A stretch of 64,000 bases of DNA from Polynucleobacter tropicus (GCF_013307225.1 NZ_CP028942.1:434001-498000); one strand, 5' to 3'. Positions 55,270-64,000 are shown, counted from the stretch's first letter. Program-made: numbers and translations. Notes: generated by a model not told the origin, from the sequence alone.

Positions 55270-56019
55270 ATGAAAATCTTAGTAGCTGTTAAGCGTGTAG
55301 TGGATTACAACGTCAAAGTGCGCGTGAAGTCCGATAACTCTGGTGTGGACATCGCCAACGTCAAAATGAGCATGAACCCTTTTGATGAGATCGCGGTTGA
55401 AGAAGCTGTCAGACTTAAAGAAGCTGGTGTAGCAACTGAAGTGGTAGTGGTTACCGCAGGCGTTACCCAGTGCCAAGAAACTCTCCGCACTGCTTTAGCG
55501 ATTGGCGCTGACCGTGCTATCTTGGTTGAAACCGATGCCGAGTTGCAGCCTTTAGCGGTAGCTAAGATTCTCAAGGCACTCTCCGAAAAAGAACAGGCTC
55601 AAATTATTATTTTGGGCAAACAAGCGATTGATGACGATAGTAATCAAACTGGTCAGATGTTGGCTAGCTTGATGGATATTCCACAAGCGACATTTGCATC
55701 TAAAGTAGTTGTTGCTGATGGTAAAGCTACCGTAACTCGCGAAGTTGATGGCGGTTTAGAAACTATTGCATTGTCATTGCCAGCAGTCATTACTACCGAC
55801 TTACGTCTCAATGAGCCACGCTATGTGACTTTGCCAAACATCATGAAGGCCAAGAAAAAGACGATCGATACGATTACCCCGGATAGCTTGGGTGTTGACA
55901 TCGCCCCACGTCTTAAAACGATCAAAGTAGAAGAGCCGCCTAAGCGTAGCGCGGGTGTCATGGTTGCTGATGTGGCCGCTCTTGTTGAAAAACTCAAAAA
56001 TGAAGCGAAGGTGATTTAA
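55270..56019 (+). CDS. etfB: Electron transfer flavoprotein subunit beta
   Basis: Small subunit, 249 residues, of the soluble FAD/AMP heterodimer that passes electrons from acyl-CoA dehydrogenases to ETF-quinone oxidoreductase. It starts [20 protein letters not shown]; other motifs are [39 protein letters not shown] (AMP/FAD contact) and [28 protein letters not shown], including the recognition loop. The etfA ATG directly follows the stop. Confidence 0.95.
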   Translation: MKILVAVKRVVDYNVKVRVKSDNSGVDIANVKMSMNPFDEIAVEEAVRLKEAGVATEVVVVTAGVTQCQETLRTALAIGADRAILVETDAELQPLAVAKILKALSEKEQAQIIILGKQAIDDDSNQTGQMLASLMDIPQATFASKVVVADGKATVTREVDGGLETIALSLPAVITTDLRLNEPRYVTLPNIMKAKKKTIDTITPDSLGVDIAPRLKTIKVEEPPKRSAGVMVADVAALVEKLKNEAKVI

Positions 56020-56955
56020 ATGGCTGCACTCGTTATTGCTGAACACGACAATCAATCTTTAAAAGCCGCCACTTTAAATGCGGTTGCTGCTGCTTTGCAG
56101 TGTTCCCCAGAAGTGGACGTATTAGTTGCTGGTAGCAGCGCTGATGCGGCTGCAGCTTCTGCAGCGCAAATTGCTGGTGTGCGTAAAGTCATTCAAATTG
56201 ATGCAGCTAATTTAGCTGATCAATTAGCGGAACCTTTGGCAGCGCAAATTCTTTCTGTGGCCAAAAACTATAGCCACATATTAGCCCCTGCAACTGCTAA
56301 TGGTAAGAATGTATTGCCACGCGTTGCAGCTAAGCTTGATGTTGCTCAGTTATCTGACATTACTAAAGTGGTTTCACCTGATACGTTTGAGCGTCCAATC
56401 TATGCAGGTAACGCAATTGCGACAGTGCAAAGTGCTGACCCCATCAAAGTGATAACTGTGCGCACTACTGGATTTGATCCTGTTGCTGCTACAGGTGGAT
56501 CTGCCGCAGTTGAAAAAGCATCTGCTGATGACTCTGCAAACAAGTCATCCTTTGTGGGTCGTGAGTTGACTAAATCTGATCGTCCAGAGCTAACTGCAGC
56601 CAAGATCATTGTGTCTGGTGGTCGTGGTTTGGGTTCTGGCGAAAAATATGAAGAGTTGATCGTGCCTTTGGCAGATAAGCTGGGTGCTGCATTGGGCGCC
56701 TCACGCGCTGCGGTTGATGCGGGCTATGTACCAAACGACTATCAAGTTGGTCAGACCGGCAAGATCGTTGCGCCACAGCTCTATGTAGCCGTTGGTATCT
56801 CTGGCGCTATTCAGCACTTGGCCGGCATGAAAGATTCCAAAGTGATCGTGGCGATTAATAAAGATCCAGAAGCGCCAATCTTTGGCGTTGCCGATTATGG
56901 TTTGGTAGCTGATCTCTTTACTGCTGTGCCCGAACTGACAAAGGCGCTTTCGTAA
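56020..56955 (+). CDS. etfA: Electron transfer flavoprotein subunit alpha
   Basis: Large FAD-binding subunit of 311 residues. The C-terminal FAD domain shows [40 protein letters not shown] and [33 protein letters not shown]. It abuts etfB with no gap and is followed by an acyl-CoA dehydrogenase gene after 33 bases, so the three genes form a functional electron-transfer unit. Confidence 0.95.
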   Translation: MAALVIAEHDNQSLKAATLNAVAAALQCSPEVDVLVAGSSADAAAASAAQIAGVRKVIQIDAANLADQLAEPLAAQILSVAKNYSHILAPATANGKNVLPRVAAKLDVAQLSDITKVVSPDTFERPIYAGNAIATVQSADPIKVITVRTTGFDPVAATGGSAAVEKASADDSANKSSFVGRELTKSDRPELTAAKIIVSGGRGLGSGEKYEELIVPLADKLGAALGASRAAVDAGYVPNDYQVGQTGKIVAPQLYVAVGISGAIQHLAGMKDSKVIVAINKDPEAPIFGVADYGLVADLFTAVPELTKALS

Positions 56956-56988
56956 TTACGTAGCTGATTTGAATTGATAGGAGTTGTA

Positions 56989-58776
56989 ATGCCATATGTA
57001 GCCCCTGTAAAAGATATGTTGTTTGTGATGAACGAATTGGCGGGGCTATCTGAAGTTGTGGCTTACCCATCGTATGCGGAGGCAGGCGCTGATGTTGATT
57101 TGGCTCCAGCGATTTTGGAAGAGTCGGCAAAGTTCAATCAAGATGTTGTTGCGCCGCTTAATTGGTCCGGTGATCAAAATCCAAGCTCTTGGAAGGATGG
57201 CGTTGTAAGTACAACACCTGGATTTAAAAATGCATTTGAGCAGTTTGCGGCTGCGGGCTGGCAGGGAGTGGTTCATCCCGCCGAGTTTGGTGGTCAAGGC
57301 TTACCAAAACTCATTGCAACAGCTTGCTTTGAAATGGTTCATTCAGCAAGTCTATCGTTTGCTTTGTGCCCCATGTTGACTGATGGTGCGATTGAGGCTT
57401 TGTTGACTGCTGCTAGCCCGGAACTTCAAGAGCGTTATGTTCCCAGCATGATCTCTGGCGAGTGGACTGGCTCCATGTGTTTGACAGAGCCACAAGCAGG
57501 ATCAGATTTATCGATGGTGCGTGCACGTGCCGTTCCAGAAGGTGATGGCACTTACAAGATCTTTGGCACCAAAATCTTTATCACCTATGGTGAGCACGAT
57601 ATGGCCAAGAATATTATTCACTTGGTCTTGGCAAGAACGCCAGATGCGCCTGAGGGCGTTAAAGGAATTTCACTCTTTGTTGTGCCTAAGTTCTTAGTGA
57701 ATGCAGACGGCACTTTGGGTGAGCGCAATGATGTACATTGTGTTTCGATTGAGCATAAGCTAGGCATTAAAGCGAGTCCGACAGCAGTATTGCAATTTGG
57801 TGATCACGGCGGTGCTGTTGGTTACTTAGTAGGCGAAGAGAATCGCGGCCTTGAGTACATGTTTGTGATGATGAATGCCGCCCGCTTCGCAGTAGGGATG
57901 CAAGGTATTGCGGTGGCTGAGCGTGCTTATCAAAAGGCAGTGCAATATGCTAAAGACCGTGTGCAAAGTCGTGATCTAGCAGGATCTCCTGGTCCTGTAG
58001 CGATTATTCATCAGCCTGACGTTAAACGTATGTTGATGACAATGCGCGCCTATACAGAGGCAGCTCGTGCTTTAGCGTATTACGCTGCAGCGGCTTACGA
58101 TGCGCAACACGCAGCGCCTGATGAAGCGGTACGAAAATCAAATCAAGCTTTGTATGAATTCTTAGTGCCGATTGTGAAGGGCTTCTCTACCGAGATGTCG
58201 ATTGAAGTTGCTAGTTTGGGTGTACAGGTGCATGGTGGCATGGGCTTCATTGAAGAGACTGGTGCTGCACAACACTATCGCGATGCACGTATCTTGACGA
58301 TTTATGAAGGCACAACTGCGATTCAGGCAAATGACTTAATTGGTCGTAAGACTGTGCGTGATGGTGGCGCTACCGCTAAAGTATTTTCGGAAAAGATTGC
58401 AGAAACTGAAAAAGAGTTAGCAGCTGGTGGCAGCGCAGATGCAAAAGCAGTGTTAAAGCAATTATCAATTGGCCGCGCTGCATTTGATGAGGCCGTTGCT
58501 TATATCCTGGCCAATGCAAAAACAAATACCAAGGCTGTATATGCAGGTAGCTGCGCTTATTTACGTTTAGCTGGTTTGGTGCTCAGTGCTTGGCAAATGG
58601 CTCGTAGCTTGTTAGCTGCCGAACGTTTGCGTGACAGCGACCCTGCTTTCTACAATACCAAGATCGCTACTGCTCGATTCTTTATCGAGAACTTATTGCC
58701 TCAAGCTCAGGGCTTGGCGACATCGATTGTTGAGGGTGGCTATTCTGCTAACGCTTTGGAAGTAGAGCAGTTCTAG
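56989..58776 (+). CDS. Acyl-CoA dehydrogenase, large type with extra C-terminal domain
   Basis: FAD enzyme of 595 residues, longer than the 380-residue classical type. Features are the N-terminal MPYVAPVKDMLFVMNELAGL, EWTGSMCLTEPQAGSDLSMVRARA (FAD loop), VQVHGGMGFIEETGAAQHYRDARILTIYEGTTAIQANDLIGRK with the catalytic Glu, and a C-terminal domain past residue 460. The layout matches the group that includes 3-methylmercaptopropionyl-CoA dehydrogenase DmdC, but the substrate is not certain. AGGAG before the ATG at 56989 settles the start against a TTG at 56974. Confidence 0.9.
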   Translation: MPYVAPVKDMLFVMNELAGLSEVVAYPSYAEAGADVDLAPAILEESAKFNQDVVAPLNWSGDQNPSSWKDGVVSTTPGFKNAFEQFAAAGWQGVVHPAEFGGQGLPKLIATACFEMVHSASLSFALCPMLTDGAIEALLTAASPELQERYVPSMISGEWTGSMCLTEPQAGSDLSMVRARAVPEGDGTYKIFGTKIFITYGEHDMAKNIIHLVLARTPDAPEGVKGISLFVVPKFLVNADGTLGERNDVHCVSIEHKLGIKASPTAVLQFGDHGGAVGYLVGEENRGLEYMFVMMNAARFAVGMQGIAVAERAYQKAVQYAKDRVQSRDLAGSPGPVAIIHQPDVKRMLMTMRAYTEAARALAYYAAAAYDAQHAAPDEAVRKSNQALYEFLVPIVKGFSTEMSIEVASLGVQVHGGMGFIEETGAAQHYRDARILTIYEGTTAIQANDLIGRKTVRDGGATAKVFSEKIAETEKELAAGGSADAKAVLKQLSIGRAAFDEAVAYILANAKTNTKAVYAGSCAYLRLAGLVLSAWQMARSLLAAERLRDSDPAFYNTKIATARFFIENLLPQAQGLATSIVEGGYSANALEVEQF

Positions 58777-58800
58777 TTTAAAAATTTAACAAACAATCCA

Positions 58801-58830
58801 AAAGCTATCCGCAATTATTGGGATAGCTTT
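58801..58830. terminator. Bidirectional terminator after the acyl-CoA dehydrogenase
   Basis: AAAGCTATCC pairs with GGATAGCTTT (10 bp, ten-base loop) with T-runs available on both strands. It overlaps the last codons of the convergent minus-strand gene. Confidence 0.83.
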
Positions 58831-59261
58831 TTTGCTTCGTAGATTTGAGAGATAAAGAATTGCTCAAATGCGATGGCTAGAAATGTCATCATGATACCGG
58901 CACCAAACACCAGCGAGAAAATGACCGTCAATACAACTAGCCAGCCAGATTGATTGCGCTCATGCTCAGCAATACCAGGATTAAATTGAGCATCCCACTT
59001 TTCATCTGGGCGTAATCCAAAGGTAATCGTCGTTAGCCAGCTTGCCTCAATGGCAATAAATCCAAAAGTGAGGAGCACCCAGCCTGGCGCTGAATGAAAG
59101 TGCGCATCTTTCAATAAACTCCAACCAATAATGCCGCCAAACGTTGCGAGTAATTGTGACCAACCCCAAAAAGATTTAAGGCCAAGCAAATAGAAACAGT
59201 TAAAGCCGCTGCCTGGAAAAAATAATCCGAGTGCGCAAAATATGAGTTTGGATTTTTTCAT
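58815..59261 (-). CDS. Small membrane protein with TM2-like start
   Basis: Hypothetical protein of 148 residues with about four hydrophobic helices. The beginning (ALGLFFPGSGFNCFYLLGLKSFWGWSQLL) resembles the glycine-rich loop of TM2-domain proteins, followed by a charged loop (RPDEKWDAQFNPGIAEHERNQ) and another helix pair. No function is known to me. It follows the META-domain lipoprotein gene on the same strand after 44 bases that contain a triple direct repeat. No convincing ribosome site is seen. Confidence 0.7.
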   Translation of the reverse strand: MKKSKLIFCALGLFFPGSGFNCFYLLGLKSFWGWSQLLATFGGIIGWSLLKDAHFHSAPGWVLLTFGFIAIEASWLTTITFGLRPDEKWDAQFNPGIAEHERNQSGWLVVLTVIFSLVFGAGIMMTFLAIAFEQFFISQIYEAKKLSQ

Positions 59262-59270
59262 GGCAATTCA

Positions 59271-59297
59271 GTCTTATGGGTCTTATGAGTCTTAAAT
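59271..59297. repeat. Three tandem copies of a nine-base unit
   Basis: GTCTTATGG, GTCTTATGA and GTCTTAAAT follow directly, the third imperfect. They fill most of the gap between the two minus-strand envelope genes. Confidence 0.7.
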
Positions 59298-59305
59298 CGT
59301 TTGGA

Positions 59306-59845
59306 TTATTTGTTGGTGGGTTGTGTAGATTGGCGTTGAGTAAAACTTAATACTTCACGATCGTTTCCAACCATTAGCAATTGATCGCCATTGCGAATGA
59401 TGCTGCGGTAGTCATTAAGTTGATACAGAAAGTCATTCTCTAATTCCATGCGCTGGGGAGTGCAGGCCATCTTAGTGCTAGAGATTTTGCTTAAGCTAAA
59501 CCCACGTGAATCTTCATCTAGTTCAGCAGTAAAGCGATTGCAGCCTGTTGATCCACTGACGCGTTGCCCATTGGCATCAAAAGCGATTTGAATAGGGTTG
59601 CTCGCCTCTCCTTGAGGTATTTGACGGGCGCGCACCTCGCCCTTGCTATTGGGGGTCAAATTCCAGCGAGTGAGCTCCCAGCGGGTGTTGCGTAGCTCAC
59701 TGCTTGGTGGGCTAATTTTGGCGCCACAGGGCGGGATAATGTTAGCGCAGCCACCGATAAAACCCAGGCTCAGGAGTAAAAGGGTCAGAAACGACCTTTT
59801 TGAGATCTGTTTAGTGGGGCGTAAATGGGGCATTTTATGGGGCAT
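59306..59845 (-). CDS. META-domain (HslJ-like) lipoprotein
   Basis: Predicted outer-membrane lipoprotein of 179 residues with a lipobox ending in Cys33 (LGFIGGC). The domain begins near residue 50 with LRNTRWELTRWNLTP and contains RVSGSTGCNRFTAEL and STKMACTPQRMELENDFL, the pattern of META/HslJ proteins, which are linked with envelope stress and novobiocin or heat response in E. coli. An alternative start four codons later is possible. Confidence 0.87.
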   Translation of the reverse strand: MPHKMPHLRPTKQISKRSFLTLLLLSLGFIGGCANIIPPCGAKISPPSSELRNTRWELTRWNLTPNSKGEVRARQIPQGEASNPIQIAFDANGQRVSGSTGCNRFTAELDEDSRGFSLSKISSTKMACTPQRMELENDFLYQLNDYRSIIRNGDQLLMVGNDREVLSFTQRQSTQPTNK

Positions 59846-60067
59846 ATTTATGTAAGTTATTGTTTTGTATAGGAATATTATTCTATTTTTGTATCTATTC
59901 TAATCTTGAAGGCGCTTAAATAGGTGGAAGAAGTAGGGGTTTTCGTCTAGAATATGAGGTTTTCCGCATCACCGTACATTTGTTGGTGGGCTGAATCCCA
60001 AGATTTTGAATAAATTTCATTGGGTTGTAATCAACCAGTTTTCATTATTAGATTTTAAGGAATAAGT

Positions 60068-60313
60068 ATGGTCGTCATTCGACTAGCTCGTGGTGGCTCT
60101 AAGAAGCGCCCTTTTTACAGCATCGTTGCTACTGATAAGCGCAACCGTCGTGACTCGAACTTTATCGAGCGTATTGGCTACTTCAATCCAAACGCTGCAG
60201 AATCTGAGCAAGCAATGCGCATCGCTCAAGATCGTTTGACTTACTGGACTGGCGTTGGTGCACAAGTTTCTCCAACAGTAGTTCGTTTAATCAAAAACAA
60301 TCCTGCTGCTTAA
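60068..60313 (+). CDS. rpsP: 30S ribosomal protein S16
   Basis: Ribosomal protein of 81 residues needed for 30S assembly. [29 protein letters not shown] is the family start and [10 protein letters not shown] follows. AAGGAATAAGT precedes the ATG. It heads the conserved rpsP-rimM-trmD-rplS operon. The 222-base leader upstream holds a possible -10 box (TAGAAT at 59948-59953) and two short hairpins. Confidence 0.97.
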   Translation: MVVIRLARGGSKKRPFYSIVATDKRNRRDSNFIERIGYFNPNAAESEQAMRIAQDRLTYWTGVGAQVSPTVVRLIKNNPAA

Positions 60314-60323
60314 TATTCCTTTG

Positions 60324-60356
60324 CTAAAAACTTCATCATCTCGGTGAAGTTTTTAG
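60324..60356 (+). promoter_or_regulatory. 12-bp hairpin between rpsP and rimM
   Basis: CTAAAAACTTCA pairs perfectly with TGAAGTTTTTAG around a nine-base loop. It is AT-rich and ends in a T-run within the stem. It may act as partial terminator or RNA processing site, lowering rimM-trmD expression relative to rpsP. Confidence 0.5.
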
Positions 60357-60405
60357 TGATGCATTGGATTGGTAGTTTTATTTTGGGAACGCAGGTGACT
60401 TACAA

Positions 60406-60993
60406 ATGAGTACGCCTTCCCTAAATGATTTAATAGAACTTGGCGCCATTTCTGAGGCCCAAGGTTTGCGAGGACAAGTGAAGGTAAGACCTCACTCATC
60501 AGATCCCGTAGCACTTCTTTCTTCTAAAACCGTTTGGCTTTCTTTGATTCCTCGTAGGGATTTGAGTCTCTCTACTGTCTCTAGCGCTTCTGCTCCACAT
60601 AACTCTAAGGCTTCCTTGAGTGAATATAAAGTGAAGGGCGCAAAGATGCACAGCGGTAATGTCGTAATGACATTAGATGGTGTGGATGATCGCGATCAGG
60701 CATTGGCGCTAAAAGGCGCGCGTATCTTAGTAGCGCGTGATGCATTTCCAAAAGCAGACAAGGATGATTACTACTGGGTTGATCTGATTGGATGTCATGC
60801 AATCAATTTGCAAAAAGAATCACTTGGTGAAGTAATTGATGTCACCGAGAATGGCGCCCATGGTGTCATTGCTATCGGCGAACTTGTTAAGAAAGAAGTT
60901 CGATACCTCGTGCCTTTTGTAAAAGAAGTAGTGCAAAGCGTGGATTTACCAAATAAGGTCATCACACTTGATTGGCAATTAGATTGGCAATAA
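60406..60993 (+). CDS. rimM: Ribosome maturation factor RimM
   Basis: 30S assembly factor of 195 residues that binds S19. The N-terminal domain starts [26 protein letters not shown], and the C-terminal PRC-barrel contains [14 protein letters not shown] and [11 protein letters not shown], then [25 protein letters not shown] serine-rich insert (about 50-68) is specific to this copy. AGGTGA lies upstream of the ATG. Confidence 0.94.
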   Translation: MSTPSLNDLIELGAISEAQGLRGQVKVRPHSSDPVALLSSKTVWLSLIPRRDLSLSTVSSASAPHNSKASLSEYKVKGAKMHSGNVVMTLDGVDDRDQALALKGARILVARDAFPKADKDDYYWVDLIGCHAINLQKESLGEVIDVTENGAHGVIAIGELVKKEVRYLVPFVKEVVQSVDLPNKVITLDWQLDWQ

Positions 60994-61009
60994 ATTTTTA
61001 GAACTCGAT

Positions 61010-61756
61010 ATGCGCTTTGATGTAGTCACTCTCTTTCCGGAAATGTTCTCCGCACTTACTAAGTGGGGTGTTACTGGGCGCGCATGCGAACAATCTTTGG
61101 CCAGTGTGCATTTATGGAATCCAAGAGATTTTTGTAACGATCCCCGCAAGACTGTTGATGATCGTGCTTATGGTGGCGGTCCAGGAATGGTCATGATGGC
61201 CAAGCCCTTGGAAGACACAGTTGCTGGAATTCGGACTGCCCATGCCAAAGAGGGGGTCAAAAGTGGGCCAATTTGCCTTTTGGCGCCTCAAGGTGAGCGT
61301 TTTTCTCAGAAGATAGCAACAGATATCGTCAATTACGGTAATTTAAGCTTTATTTGTGGTCGATATGAGGCTGTAGACCAGCGTTTTATCGACCGTAATG
61401 TCGATTTACAGCTCTCAATCGGCGATTTTGTGCTTTCTGGGGGTGAAATTCCTGCTATGGCGATTATGGATGCCGTCATTAGGCTGATTCCAGGGGCTCT
61501 TGGGGATGGTGAATCCGCCGTTCAGGACAGCTTTATGAACGGTCTTTTGGACTATCCGCACTACACAAGACCTGAGATTTATGAAAATTTATCGGTTCCG
61601 GACGTGCTTTTAGGTGGACATCACGCTAAAATAGCGGATTGGCGTCGGCAGAAGTCTTTAGAGCTAACGTTAAGGCTAAGGCCAGATTTAATTGAATCTG
61701 CCAGAGCCAATGGGTTGCTAACCCGAGAAGATGAACAATTTCTTCGCTCGCTGTGA
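61010..61756 (+). CDS. trmD: tRNA (guanine-37-N1)-methyltransferase
   Basis: SAM-dependent SPOUT enzyme of 248 residues that methylates G37 of tRNA and prevents frameshifts. The knot region shows [46 protein letters not shown] and [27 protein letters not shown], with C-terminal domain residues around [11 protein letters not shown]. It lies 16 bases after rimM. The gap before rplS is 137 bases. Confidence 0.96.
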   Translation: MRFDVVTLFPEMFSALTKWGVTGRACEQSLASVHLWNPRDFCNDPRKTVDDRAYGGGPGMVMMAKPLEDTVAGIRTAHAKEGVKSGPICLLAPQGERFSQKIATDIVNYGNLSFICGRYEAVDQRFIDRNVDLQLSIGDFVLSGGEIPAMAIMDAVIRLIPGALGDGESAVQDSFMNGLLDYPHYTRPEIYENLSVPDVLLGGHHAKIADWRRQKSLELTLRLRPDLIESARANGLLTREDEQFLRSL

Positions 61757-61893
61757 ACACCTTCGGTTTTCTTAGTAGTGAATAGGTAGTTTTGTTTTTG
61801 GTTTAGTGAAATGGTTTTAACTGCATCCTCTGTTAGGTCCGTCAATTTTTAATTGCGGGATAAAACGCTAACAAGATGTTTAAGGATTTAAAA

Positions 61894-62289
61894 ATGAATT
61901 TAATCGCAAAAATTGAGCAAGAAGAAATTGCTCGCTTAAGTGCTAATAAAACAATCCCAAGCTTTGCGCCTGGCGATACAGTGATTGTTAGTGTTAACGT
62001 TGTTGAAGGTACACGTAAGCGTACCCAGGCCTTTGAAGGTGTTGTGATTGCAAAACGCAATCGCGGACTCAATTCAAGCTTTATCGTGCGTAAGATTTCT
62101 TCTGGTGAAGGCGTTGAGCGTACATTCCAAACTTACTCACCATTGATCGCTAGCGTTGAAGTAAAACGTCGCGGTGATGTGCGTCGTGCGAAGTTGTACT
62201 ACTTGCGCGATCGCTCTGGTAAGTCTGCGCGTATTAAAGAAAAGCTCCAAGCTCGCAACAAGCCAGAGGCTGCTACAGTCGCTGAGTAA
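61894..62289 (+). CDS. rplS: 50S ribosomal protein L19
   Basis: Ribosomal protein of 131 residues at the subunit interface. [16 protein letters not shown] is the betaproteobacterial start, with AAGGA upstream; an ATG at 61876 gives six extra residues and a poor fit. The core contains [56 protein letters not shown] small hairpin at about 61842-61861 (CCG-CAATT with AATTG-CGG) lies in the leader, and a terminator follows the gene. Confidence 0.97.
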   Translation: MNLIAKIEQEEIARLSANKTIPSFAPGDTVIVSVNVVEGTRKRTQAFEGVVIAKRNRGLNSSFIVRKISSGEGVERTFQTYSPLIASVEVKRRGDVRRAKLYYLRDRSGKSARIKEKLQARNKPEAATVAE

Positions 62290-62311
62290 TTGCCGCTTTG
62301 ATGCGAATAAA

Positions 62312-62336
62312 AAGGCGGCCTCGGTCGCCTTTTTTG
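62312..62336 (+). terminator. Terminator after rplS
   Basis: AAGGCGGC pairs with GTCGCCTT (8 bp with one G-U) with a four-base loop, followed by TTTTT. It ends the rpsP operon before the NUDIX gene. Confidence 0.85.
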
Positions 62337-62354
62337 TTGCCTTAGAATAGAGCT

Positions 62355-63092
62355 ATGTCAAAAACATCCACTCCTGAAGTAGGCGCAATTAATGTCGCTG
62401 CGCCTCCAGGCTTTGATGCGCAGGCCATTCCGATTCATGAAGTGTGCGCAGATCAAAAGAAGGTGGCGCCAGAATTTTTGGAGCCTCAAGCTTTAAAAGC
62501 GAGATTGCAGTCGCCTCCCCAGTGGGAACCAGAAATCACCGACGAGAATCGCCATGTGATCGCCGCTGATATCATTGCGCGTCGTCAGGCTGCTGGCAAG
62601 GTCACTCGCGCAGCGGTATTAATTCCACTGCTATTAAAAGAAGGTGGCTTATCGGTTTTGCTAACACAAAGAACAAATCATTTGCGCGACCATGCTGGGC
62701 AGATTAGTTTTCCTGGTGGTCGTATGGACCCAGAAGATCAAAGTCCAAATGACACTGCTTTAAGAGAGAGTCATGAGGAGATTGGTTTGAATCCTAGTCG
62801 AGTCGAGATTATTGGTCATTTACCGGAGTATTTGACTGTTTCTGGTTATAGCGTCACGCCAGTGGTCGGATTAGTGCAGCCTCAGGCAGAGTATGTCTTA
62901 GATGAGTTTGAAGTAGCGGATGTATTTGAGGTGCCGCTACAGTTTTTGTTGGATCCTGCCAACCATCAAGTTAGACTATGGGAAACCGAGCAAGGCGGAC
63001 GTCGTTTTTATTCAATGCCTTATGAGAACCGCTTTATTTGGGGTGCTACTGCGGGAATGTTACGTAACCTATATCATTTATTAAAAGTATGA
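62355..63092 (+). CDS. CoA pyrophosphatase, NUDIX family
   Basis: Cytoplasmic hydrolase of 245 residues related to NudL/YeaB, cleaving CoA to phosphopantetheine and 3',5'-ADP. The UPF0035 motif LLTQRTNHLRDHAGQISFPGGR precedes the NUDIX box GGRMDPEDQSPNDTALRESHEEIGL, which has the REXXEEXG core in the form RESHEEIG. An N-terminal extension of about 75 residues (including FDAQAIPIHEVCADQKKV) has no clear domain. The stop overlaps the next start by ATGA. Confidence 0.9.
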   Translation: MSKTSTPEVGAINVAAPPGFDAQAIPIHEVCADQKKVAPEFLEPQALKARLQSPPQWEPEITDENRHVIAADIIARRQAAGKVTRAAVLIPLLLKEGGLSVLLTQRTNHLRDHAGQISFPGGRMDPEDQSPNDTALRESHEEIGLNPSRVEIIGHLPEYLTVSGYSVTPVVGLVQPQAEYVLDEFEVADVFEVPLQFLLDPANHQVRLWETEQGGRRFYSMPYENRFIWGATAGMLRNLYHLLKV

Positions 63093-64000
63093 CTTTCTTT
63101 TCTATTCTCTTCGCCCTGATAGCCGAGCAATATCGCCCGGTTACTTCTCAACACTGGATTGTGCGCATGAGCACACGCTGGTTGGATTGGGTTGCTAAAG
63201 AGTTTGGTGGCAAAACGGAAGAGGGTGCTAGCCCAGTTGGCGCACGCATGGCATGCTTGGTTGCTTTTATATTGCCAACCTTTTTGGTATTCATCGTTTA
63301 TGTCGTTTGTATGGTGACATATCCGATCCTCGGATTTTTGTGGAACGTTGCGATCGCCTATTTGTTTTTTGGCTTTCGTCAATTTAGTCATTCATTCACC
63401 TTGGTGCATGAGGCGATTGAAGCTCATGATTTGCCAGCAGCTCGCGCTGCCTTAGGTGAGTGGTATGGTCCTGAACTTGATACTTCTGATCTTACTGAAA
63501 CGGAAGTAATTTCATTGGCGCTTGAGCGCGCCATCATTGGCTCGCATCACCATGTATTTGGCGTGCTGTTTTGGTTCATGATGCCAATGGGTCCAGCTGG
63601 CGTTGTGCTCTATCGCTTGGCAGACATCGCTGCGCAACGTTGGTCAGAGCGTGGCGATTACAACTTGAGCGAATCCGCGCGCCATTTCTTCTACGTGATT
63701 GACTGGATTCCATCACGTATTACAGCGATGGGTTTTGCGATCGTGGGCAATTTCGAGGGTGCGGTGTATGCATGGCGTTACCTCACGCAGAAGTGGTCTG
63801 ATTCTTTATCAGCAGTGATCTTAGCTGCAGGTAGTGGCGCACTTGGAGTGCGTTTGGGCGAGCCATTAAGTGAGCCTGATAGTGATGAGGCTTTGCGTAT
63901 GGCTGAGGCTGGCGAGCCTTTGGTTTATGAGGTAGGTCTGGAGCCTACGGAACGCACGATGCGCTCAGCAGTGGGATTGGTGTGGCGCTTGGTTATCGCT
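63089..64000 (+). CDS. CobD/CbiB-family membrane protein, 3' end cut by window edge
   Basis: Open frame from the ATG at 63089 to the end of the window, 304 codons without stop. It starts MTFFSILFALIAEQYRPV, and the hydrophobic segments LVAFILPTFLVFIVYVVCMV and WNVAIAYLFFGF, then ALGEWYGPELDTSDLTETEV and ERAIIGSHHHVFGVLFWFMMPMGPAGVVLYRLAD match CbiB/CobD-like proteins. In cobalamin synthesis CbiB joins aminopropanol to cobyric acid, but orphan relatives in Burkholderiales (AmpE-like) have no proven role, and no cob gene is visible here. It is coupled to the NUDIX gene. Confidence 0.83.
   Translation, partial: MTFFSILFALIAEQYRPVTSQHWIVRMSTRWLDWVAKEFGGKTEEGASPVGARMACLVAFILPTFLVFIVYVVCMVTYPILGFLWNVAIAYLFFGFRQFSHSFTLVHEAIEAHDLPAARAALGEWYGPELDTSDLTETEVISLALERAIIGSHHHVFGVLFWFMMPMGPAGVVLYRLADIAAQRWSERGDYNLSESARHFFYVIDWIPSRITAMGFAIVGNFEGAVYAWRYLTQKWSDSLSAVILAAGSGALGVRLGEPLSEPDSDEALRMAEAGEPLVYEVGLEPTERTMRSAVGLVWRLVIA

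Noticed and set aside
1..64000. Defence systems, prophage, integrated elements, CRISPR arrays or an origin
   Set aside because: No matching enzymes, direct-repeat arrays, attachment-site duplications or clusters of DnaA boxes were seen when reading both strands.

Overview
The window looks like a chromosomal segment of a free-living betaproteobacterium of the Burkholderiales, most likely Polynucleobacter or a close relative. This rests on moderate GC, short intergenic gaps, a tmRNA whose tag reads ANDERYALAA, the block ompA-ubiG-gph facing gyrA-serC-pheA-hisC-tyrA-aroA-cmk-rpsA-ihfB-lapB, and several Bug-type solute receptors. The assignment comes from recalled gene order and protein families, not a database search. 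I see no tRNA, rRNA, CRISPR, phage or insertion sequence, and no recognisable DNA-binding transcription regulator apart from the nucleoid protein IhfB.

Region 1 (1-9037) is mixed housekeeping: the end of thrC, the molybdopterin genes moeA-moaD-moaE, an exported type-B carboxylesterase, a SulP anion transporter with a DUF2177 membrane protein, a universal stress protein and an exported M23 peptidase. Region 2 (9166-16368) is a catabolic island: an enolase-superfamily enzyme, a TAXI-TRAP transporter (fused permease plus receptor), a DHDPS-family aldolase/dehydratase, a D-2-hydroxyacid dehydrogenase and a divergent 3-hydroxyacyl-CoA dehydrogenase. It probably imports and degrades an organic or sugar acid that I cannot name. 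Region 3 (16361-21083) holds an MFS exporter, a cytochrome b561 facing a cytochrome c', an M50 metalloprotease, two very small genes (55 and 45 codons), a LigB-type dioxygenase and crcB. Region 4 (21125-31199) is a second catabolic island. It has three Bug receptors, MmgE/PrpD, a D-2-hydroxyacid dehydrogenase, two half-size ChrA proteins, TrhO, and a carboxymuconolactone decarboxylase/pirin/methyltransferase operon.

Region 5 (31241-52462) is the conserved core: ssrA, gph, ubiG and an OmpA-like protein on the minus strand, then on the plus strand gyrA, aromatic amino acid synthesis, cmk, rpsA, ihfB, lapB, UDP-glucose dehydrogenase, heptose synthesis (rfaE1, rfaD), comEA and cysM, ending at a convergent mltB-like lipoprotein. 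Many junctions overlap by ATGA, GTGA or TAATG, suggesting translational coupling. Region 6 (52534-58776) is acyl-CoA metabolism: a histone-deacetylase-like amidohydrolase, an acyl-CoA synthetase, etfB-etfA and an acyl-CoA dehydrogenase. Region 7 (58815-64000) contains two small envelope genes, rpsP-rimM-trmD-rplS, a CoA-type NUDIX hydrolase and the start of a CobD/CbiB-family gene cut by the window edge.

I found no clear new defence or mobile system. The best leads are the two tiny genes at 19.5-19.9 kb, the ChrA halves embedded in a carboxylate-type operon, a Lys-rich in-frame tail made of hexanucleotide repeats after the deacetylase stop codon, a nine-residue tandem repeat in the OmpA-like protein, and several hairpins placed to set expression ratios within operons. 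No stretch above 300 bases is left without a gene once the tmRNA is counted.
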